This document shows, one piece after another, positions 57,641-64,000 of a stretch of DNA of 64,000 nt. The first letter of the stretch is position 1. Every line of letters begins with the position of its first letter. Below the pieces are notes generated by a model, which did no database searches, was not told the origin of the DNA, and worked only from the letters and a program-made list of their open reading frames with translations. The translations under genes and the position numbers were made by a program. Origin of the DNA: Warburgia ugandensis (Eukaryota > Streptophyta > Magnoliopsida > Canellales > Canellaceae); assembly GCA_035236585.1 (NCBI GenBank), contig CP141127.1:73451495-73515494 (forward strand), written 5' to 3'.

Positions 57641-59569
57641 TGTTATACTTTAATAATTACTGCAAGTGTATGACTTTATTGGAGTATAGAATATAGGTCG
57701 ATCCCATGAGGGCTCTTTAATAAACAAGAGTTAATTAAGAACTGATTTGCTCTACCCTAATCTAGGCAGTAAGGTAAGAAGGAAAATTAAGGAAACTAAT
57801 TAAAAGTAATCACTAAATGAAAGCAAATAAACCTAAGCTATGAATAAAAGCAAGAAAACTACTTAAATTAAAATATAAAAAAATAACAAAAAGAAAGCAA
57901 AGGAAATCAAATTAAAAACTAATTAAGGAATGGAAACTTCAATTTCATTAGTCAAACTTTGGTTAGAATTACAAGTAATGAAAGAATAAATAAAATAAAG
58001 CAAGAAAATGGATTTCCTTGAAGTGGCTGCTATAGAAGTCCTTTGTTGTATCACTCAACAAGGCTCTTTACACATCCTCTTCTTCTTTCCCAAACCTATA
58101 CTTCACTTTATGGTCATCTTGTCGGGTCACTCAACAAGAGCCTATATACTTACATTCAACCCAAGGTACACAAATCTACAACCAAGCTTTTCTCATCTCC
58201 TTAATCTAGCATACTACAAACCTAATTTGTTTCTCAACCATGCTTTAGGAATCAAATTAACCTTGACTACTATTAGAAGGTGTTTTTCCTTTATAGTTTC
58301 CTAAATCCCAAAAAAGTGAAAATATGAAAAATGCAAAGCCAGATTGATGGAAGGTTAGAAAGATAGGAAATGCATGTGAAAGTGAAGAAGAGTGGAAGGA
58401 CTTAGGGGTGTGTGTGTGATAAAGATGTGGGAAAAGAAAAGGAATGAAAGTGATAAGAAAGAGGATTTGATTAAGAAAGGAAGGAAAGATTTCTTAGAAG
58501 GGAAAGAAGAGAGGAGATTAGGTGAGAATCTAGGAGCTAGGAGGGATTTTGGTCAAAATTAGAAGGTGGTTAAAGGTGGGGAGGTGTCTTTTTCATATAT
58601 GGAAAGTAGAGTGGAGATTAAAGGGGATAAGTTGAAAAGAGAAATAAATAAGATAATAAGAAGGTAAGGAATAGGTGGTAATGGAAAGAGATTTGAAAGA
58701 AAGGGAAAGAAATGAAAAGTTAGTGGAGAAAATCAAGGGATTTCAAAATTAGAAAGTCCTAAAGAAGGGACGTGTCTTTCCATTTGTGTGTGTGTGTGAT
58801 CTTTCATTAGGATTTTTGGTTGACTTTTCAAGATGAGAAAGGTGGCAAGGGTTTTGATCTTTCCTTTACTTCATTCATGGCCCTTAGATTATGCTTACCC
58901 TTACTTGAATGGATGAGATCCCTTTGGGACATGTAGATCTTCCATAAGCTTCATTTTCTCTCCATTGTTGGATTCGATTGAATGAACTCAATTCCTTAGA
59001 GATCCCTTCATGTACTACATGTGAAATGAAGTGTTATGCACTACCTTGTATGGATAAGACATCCAATCGTTGGTTGATGTTCCTCTTTTAGTCTAGCAGG
59101 AGAGAGCAAATAAGTAAAAAGTCTTCATGTTGGTCCTTATCTTCTTTTGTTTTAAGAAGCTTTCATTGTATATGATCTCATTTTATGTGAATTGAACTTC
59201 TCTCATAAGCTTCTTAAGGTAATGAAATGCATGCATGCGTGGATATGAAATTTGCCATCTTTTCATCCTCATTTGAGTAGGAGATGTGCAAGGGGTTTCT
59301 AACTACTCTGATTTTAATAGTGACACCCAATGATCATTCTATATCTCTAGGAGTTTATTTTTGGTATGTATGGGTCCACAATATGGTTTGAAAGTTGAAA
59401 TCGCTCTTTCAATGGTAAAATTGGTAATTTTGAGCTTTTTTTTTCTTCTCATTTGTACCATGGACCAACAAAATTGTAGAATTAAGCCTAATCGGTGGTA
59501 ATTAAGTGATTTCTGGGGCTAAACCCTACTAAATGTAGAGGTATATATGTAATATTACTATATATATCA
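57641..59569 (-). repeat. Family B 5' LTR
   Basis: The sense strand starts at 59569 (TGATATATATAGTAATATTAC) and ends at 57641 (CACTTGCAGTAATTATTAAAG then TATAACA). It is followed on the sense strand by a decayed primer site (TTTTTGTAATGTTGCC). It matches the 24081-27364 LTR at both ends but is 1.9 kb rather than 3.3 kb. The frame at 58008-58304 lies within it and has no domain. (TG)n at about 58785-58799. Confidence 0.8.
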
Positions 59570-60052
59570 AATAACTTCTTTTTGATTGTCAAGTATATCT
59601 TGATGATATTTGAAGTCAAAACATACATTAGGATAACAATTTAGGTTATAATTCCCTTAGAGACTAACAATTGTGTATATAATAGCTATATCACATACTC
59701 ATATTCCAAGGCTTGATGAATTATTAGGATATCTTTAGAAAGATTAGAATTTTGAACTATTGGTCATTTCTATTGGCATGCTAAAGTTATGAGTTTAATG
59801 TAAGCTGAATATAAGAAGATTCTCTGAGATACATGGACTTCCATAAATGTTATGGAAATGTTTATGAGTATCATTTCTAGAAACCCATATAAAACTACAA
59901 CTCATTCACCAGACATAACCTAGGGGTTCAAAGGCTTTCTGCATATGCTACATTCAATCGACATCACCTACAAAAGTGGTTAGGATTTTTTTCCTTTTCT
60001 ATTTTTCTATTTTTGCTTAAGGAGTAGCAAAATCTAAGTCTGGGGGGGTATT
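59570..60052 (+). other. 3' end of a second, plus-strand family B element with polypurine tract
   Basis: The inverted counterpart of 28020-27365: blocks GTCAAGTATATC, GGTTATAATTCCCTTAG and CATGCTAAAGTTATGAG match the reverse complement. The polypurine tract AATCTAAGTCTGGGGGGGTA lies at 60031-60050. Homology runs right up to the border with the other B LTR at 59569, as if that element had inserted here. Non-coding. Confidence 0.7.
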
Positions 60053-62260
60053 TGATATATATAGAAATATTACATGCATACCTCCATATTTTAAAGGTTT
60101 GTCCCCGCAAAAATTACTATATTATCATGAATTAAGGTTAATTCTACCATTTTGCAGGTCAAGGATACAAATGAAAAATGCATTGTCAATTTTACCCTTG
60201 AAAGAAACTTCATATTCCTCTTAATGTATGTGGGTGTGTGTACCATGAAGATAAAAAGTGAAAAGATAAGGAAAGATGGTAAGAGGGTGTGTGAGTGAAG
60301 GAAAGTAAGAGTGTTAGATGAAAGAAATGAAGATGGATTCAATCCTAGAATGGAAAATTTCACGCATACAAAATTATGCACATGCATGCATGTGATTTAA
60401 AAATAGAAATTGATGATGCATGTAATCTGAATGCAACTATAATGCATAAAATTATAATGATATGCATGGATTTCTAAATGAGGAATGCATTCTACATCTA
60501 AAAATCTAACATGTATGGAGTTTCTAAATTAATCTTAGAATGTGTGCAAAAAAAATTAGAAGGTCAAACTAAGTTAAGCATGAGTTTCTAAATTAGAAAA
60601 TAGCATGTTTTTAACTAGGAAAGTGTTAAATCTAAAACAATTTCATGCAATTAGTTTCTAAAATGGTCCTAAATTAATCCTAAAGCAATCCTAAGATGTA
60701 TGAAAAGAAAAATGGAAAGTTACTATAACTAAAAAGTAAGGAATCTAAGACCTAAATTAGAAACTACATAACTTCTAAATTAGGAAAGTGCTTACAACTT
60801 GGAAAGTAAAGATGCTAAATTGAAAGGTATGATACAAACATGATCTACCAATTACAAGTAACCTAAAAAAAAAATTTAACTTACAAATCTAACATGAATG
60901 AAATATAAGAAAACCACAAAATCTATCATGTGTGAAAACTAGAAAAAGACGTACCCATCCAAAATTGCCACTTTTACCTTTGAAAGGGCAATTTCACCTT
61001 CTAAGCGACATTGTGGACCCATACATGCCAAAAATGAAGTCTTGGAGGTACAGAATAATCATTGGGTGTGATTGTGAAAGTCAATCCGTGGACAACTCCT
61101 ACTCAAATGAGGGTAAAAGGTAACCTTAGAAAACAAAATTAACTTACAAATTTACCATGAATGCAACCTAAGAAAACCACAAAATATACCATGCATGAAA
61201 ACTAGAAAAAGATGTATACAACCAAATTGGATGGAATGTATGTAAATCCTAAGTGCTTGAAGGGTAGGATTACACCATGTACCTATTCCCTACTTCATCT
61301 CCTAAGGTTGGAATTGGTGAGTCCTAATTCAAGGGCCACTATCTCCCCTTTATTTTTATTTTATTCTATTTCATATTTAAGATAGGAAGCCTCTTCTATG
61401 GTTCTCCCTTCCTTAAAGGTGAATGACCTCTTACCTCCTCTATTTCTAATTCCTTGAAGTCACCCTCTTTTTAGAGTTTCTATCTTAAGGAAAATGTCAG
61501 ATTTTTCTAGATCTATTTCTATCGTCTTCTTTATTTCTTGGGTGGTATTTATTTAGGAAAGGTATTATGCTCTTGTTTTCTTGGTTGCCCTAATACTACA
61601 TTCCTAAAGATCATTGGATGGAATTTGTTTTGGGTTTATGGCATGTTGGGTTAAGGAGATGAGAAAAAATTGGTGGTAACTTTAGTGTATTTTGGGTTGA
61701 AGAAAAGTATGTAAGGTCCTATTGAGTGGTACAACATGAGGGCCTTACAGTGGAATTCAAGCCCAAATTTGAAGGAATTTTACTTGATTTCTTTATTTTC
61801 ATTGCTTATATAATAAATCCTTGTAATTTTTTCCATTAATGAAATAGTTCTTTTGTTTTGTTTTCTTCGTTAGGTTATTTCCTCAAGCTAATTCTTAATT
61901 AGTTGGCATTTTAAAAAGCTTCCTTATTTATTTCCTTGTTTCTTTTAGATACTTTTTTTGTTTCCTAATTGGCTTTCTTTCTTAATTAGGATTTACTTTC
62001 CAGTTGCTTAGTTATTTAGCCTAGTTGCTTCCTTCTTAGATTAGTTGTTTTCATTTTAGTTAAGTCCTTGTTCTTTCATTTATTTATTTACTTACATTAT
62101 GTCTTTACTTTCTTTATCATTAGTTTTAGTTAGAAATTTTCCTTCTTTTGAATGCTTGGCTAGGTTGAAGTAAGATGACATAAATTCTAAATAGCTTCAT
62201 GGAATCAACTTGTATTTGTTGATTCTATACTTTAATTGAGCCGTACACGAATTAGGGTTT
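60053..62260 (+). repeat. Family B 3' LTR, plus strand, diverged
   Basis: Starts TGATATATATAGAAATATTAC after the polypurine tract. 60053-61110 is the inverted match of 27364-26300. 61640-61760 matches the reverse complement of about 24650-24530 (GGCATGTTGGGTTAAGGAG and GTATTTTGGGTTGAA blocks). It ends near TTGAGCCGTACACGAATTAG at 62235-62254, the family B LTR-end style. A partial local duplication lies at 61115-61225 against 60850-60960. Frames at 60091-60387 and 60932-61123 are not genes. Confidence 0.65.
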
Positions 62261-62269
62261 ATCTTTTTT

Positions 62270-62395
62270 TTAGGGTTTTATTGCCAAAAATACCCTGATC
62301 CTGTAAAATGTGAAATAAACATTAATTAGTGATATTTAAGTGAATTGTAAGGCTAGAAACTACTTCATTAATAAAGATCCACTAATAAGAAAAAA
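62270..62395 (-). repeat. Short inverted fragment of a family B-like LTR start
   Basis: The minus strand reads TTTCTAGCCTTACAATTCAC then TAATTAATGTTTATTTCACA, aligning with TTTAGCCCCAGAAATCACTT and TTAGGCTTAATTCTACA of the B LTR start. Strongly decayed; exact ends unknown. Confidence 0.4.
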
Positions 62396-63975
62396 ATTTA
62401 TACTATTTTCTTTATGCTTTTGCTTATTATAAATGTATGAAATGAGAAATTTTAGCTGTTATTGAGGGTTTATGCACATCAAAGAAGAGCCACCTAGTTT
62501 AGAAAGAGATCTTTGGTATAAAGAAATTCTTCAAAACATTGAAGAAGCTAGGTAAAGGACCATCATACTTGCAACCAATAAGGAAGGAGACCAAGTAGGT
62601 ATCAATCGTAAACACATGAGCCCAAATGATGAAGGGAGACCCCTCAAGAAACAAAATCTTGCCTATGTCTTCTCATATGAAAATTTCCTAAACATTAAGG
62701 AGGAGCTACTTAGTGCAGGGAAAGAAGATCTCACAGTGACAATCCATGTCAACCATATCAAAGATACTGTGACTGAATTAAGTGAGTCCCCATGTACTAC
62801 CATTGTATAGTTAGGGTAGTTTATTTTGCATTCCAGTGGTACACCTGACCACTTCCATTCTTCTTCAAAAGGAAAAAAAAAAAAAAAAAAAAAAAAAAAA
62901 CAGAGAGAAAGGAGGGTCACAAATTCCTTCAAAGTTACTAAAACTTCTCAAGTGGAATAACTACCCACCAATGTTTACAAGATTACAACACAAGAAGACT
63001 TGGTGTTGCTCATGTACCATCCTCTAACTACTCAGGCCATCATTATAACTTGGTGGTACTCCTATACTACCTTAGAGATGTTGGCATCCCTACCATGAAA
63101 TCTAAATCAACTAGCATCAAGGGAGTCTATGACAGAGCTCTAAACTAGGAGACATAGCCCCCCATATCAACACAAGATATTTATTGCCTTTAAGGGTTTG
63201 TTCTTCTTTGTTAAAAAATTGGCCTTCTCTCATGACAAAGCAAGTATACCGCTAACCTTGTCTACCAGGTCAACTAATTTTGAATGGTCTAGTAGGGTAC
63301 TTAGCTCAAACTCTACAGTGGCACAAGCAAATAATTTCTAATTTAAGGTGCCCTTTTCTTTGTCAACTTAGTATTCTTTATTTTCTTCAAGGTATAGGTC
63401 CCCTCATACCACTTAAGTGCGTATAGTGCCTACCTTAGAAGAGAGAACTATAGCAAAATCTTTATGAGTAAATGATGACATACATGGTTATATGGCCCTC
63501 TTCTAGATCTCCATGAGCAATAAGAGAATACAATTGAAGAATTTGAGGCACCTAATAAGAATCTGAATTAATAGTAGGTGGGATTGTTGTTCCACTTTTA
63601 GACATGTCTGTAGTTAGGGGTAAATAGACAATCAACTCATGCATAAACTCTTTAGAAAAAGCTACTACTTCTTGGTAGCTTGTACTCTTATTCCACCAAA
63701 AACTAGGTTCATGTTGCCAAAGCAAGATTTTAAGTCCTAGTTACATGATTTTCCAAATGAGTGAAGTCCTACACTATCATGAAAGCTAGGATGGTAGAGA
63801 AGAAGAAGAAGAAGAAGAAGAAGAAAAGAGAAAGAATAAAAAGGGAAAAAAGAAGAAGGGAGAATGACATACAAGGATGATGCTAAAGTTTGTCATCACT
63901 GTTTGTCATTGTTTCCATAGCAAAACGCTTTAGAACTATCAATTCCTACATCAAGCGGGCTTAGCATACAACTTG
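62396..63975 (+). other. Degraded segment, possible Tat-like remnant, unassigned
   Basis: A weak open stretch at about 62490-62810 (containing LWYKEILQNIEEAR, then FSYENFLNIKEELLSAGKED and VTIHVNHIKDTVTELS) looks like decayed coding sequence, but I do not recognise the family. It is followed by A28 (62873-62900), further interrupted coding-like sequence to about 63270, and an AT-rich stretch with (GAA)n at 63798-63825. It might be an internal part of a Tat-like element; the evidence is position and the purine-rich end at 63976. Confidence 0.3.
62873..62900 (+). repeat. Poly-A run (A28)
   Basis: Twenty-eight A after TCAAAAGG. There is no upstream LINE or SINE signature and no target duplication that I can see, so I treat it as a simple repeat, not a retroposon tail. 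Confidence 0.95.
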
Positions 63976-63990
63976 AAGAAGGGGGGCTAT
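63976..63990 (+). other. Possible polypurine tract at the window edge
   Basis: GAAGAAGGGGGGCTA resembles the purine tract that precedes a Ty3/gypsy 3' LTR. The putative LTR would start just beyond and run out of the window, so it cannot be tested here. Confidence 0.3.
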
Positions 63991-64000
63991 AGGCAGATTG

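Larger units (their letters stand above)
24081..59569 (-). mobile_element. Athila-like family B element, nested and split by three insertions
   Basis: Fossil read right to left: 5' LTR 57641-59569, primer-site remnant around 57619-57640 and 42540-42555, leader 42555-41756, gag and protease 32260-29877, 3' non-coding segment to 27365, polypurine tract, 3' LTR 24081-27364. It is interrupted by solo LTRs at 32585-36566 and 36624-41750 and by the family A array 42556-57618. It carries gag and protease but I see no RT, RNase H or integrase, so it looks like a non-autonomous form. Flanks (TAGGA left, AATAA right) do not match, so pairing of the two LTRs as one insertion rests on content, order and orientation. 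Many breaks; older than all three insertions. Confidence 0.7.

Noticed and set aside
24076-59574. Target duplication of the large family B element
   Set aside because: Flanks TAGGA and AATAA do not match; LTR pairing therefore rests on order and orientation only.
62873-62900. Poly-A tail of a SINE or LINE
   Set aside because: No RT, no pol III boxes and no flanking duplication seen; treated as a homopolymer run.
1-64000. A host gene, rRNA, organelle insertion or new gene system
   Set aside because: Frames over 60 codons either match retroelement or transposase domains, fall in low-complexity DNA, or show no recognisable domain and are not kept in the other repeat copies.

Overview
The window is a stretch of angiosperm-type nuclear heterochromatin made almost entirely of nested transposable elements. 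I found no host protein gene, tRNA or rRNA that I can support. The plant assignment rests on the element families: Athila-like and Tat-like Ty3/gypsy elements, two chromovirus types, and a CACTA (En/Spm) DNA transposon with plant-type TNP2 domains. The sequence is AT-rich and decayed, with many C-to-T type changes, as expected for old methylated repeats. I cannot name the species.

Layout. 1-9186: minus-strand Athila-like element (family A) running off the left edge, with 5' LTR, tRNA-Asp primer site, gag, protease, RT and RNase H. Its gag is split by a solo LTR of another family (2704-4337). 9187-11262: plus-strand fragment of a short-LTR chromovirus (RT end, RNase H, integrase, chromodomain, LTR). 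11263-13930: plus-strand Tat-lineage fragment (dual RNase H, integrase, tandem repeats in the 3' UTR). Its LTR (about 13930-21383) is split by a 6.5-kb CACTA transposon (14615-21142) with a TTG target duplication and a decayed TNP2 transposase.

21497-62260 is dominated by a second Athila-like family (B). A partial B LTR (21497-24080) is followed by a large minus-strand B element (24081-59569). That element is interrupted by two solo LTRs of one Tekay-like chromovirus family in opposite orientations (32585-36566 and 36624-41750, the latter with a perfect GTTTA duplication) and by a 15-kb three-LTR family A array (42556-57618), which landed inside the B primer-binding site. A second, oppositely oriented B element end (59570-62260) abuts it head to head. 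62270-64000 is a degraded, mostly unassigned segment, possibly another Tat-like 3' end.

Most notable signals: a 15-bp hairpin in the two Tekay-like LTRs whose pairing is kept by compensatory changes; a short stem-loop with core CATTRRGGACAATG near the 3' end of three Ty3 families; B and plus-strand A elements that carry gag and protease but no recognisable RT or integrase, beside an RT-bearing relative; a perfect 187-bp tandem duplication; and an array of palindromic motifs in the middle of the CACTA element. Nothing looks like a new gene system; the interest is in transposon structure and nesting history.
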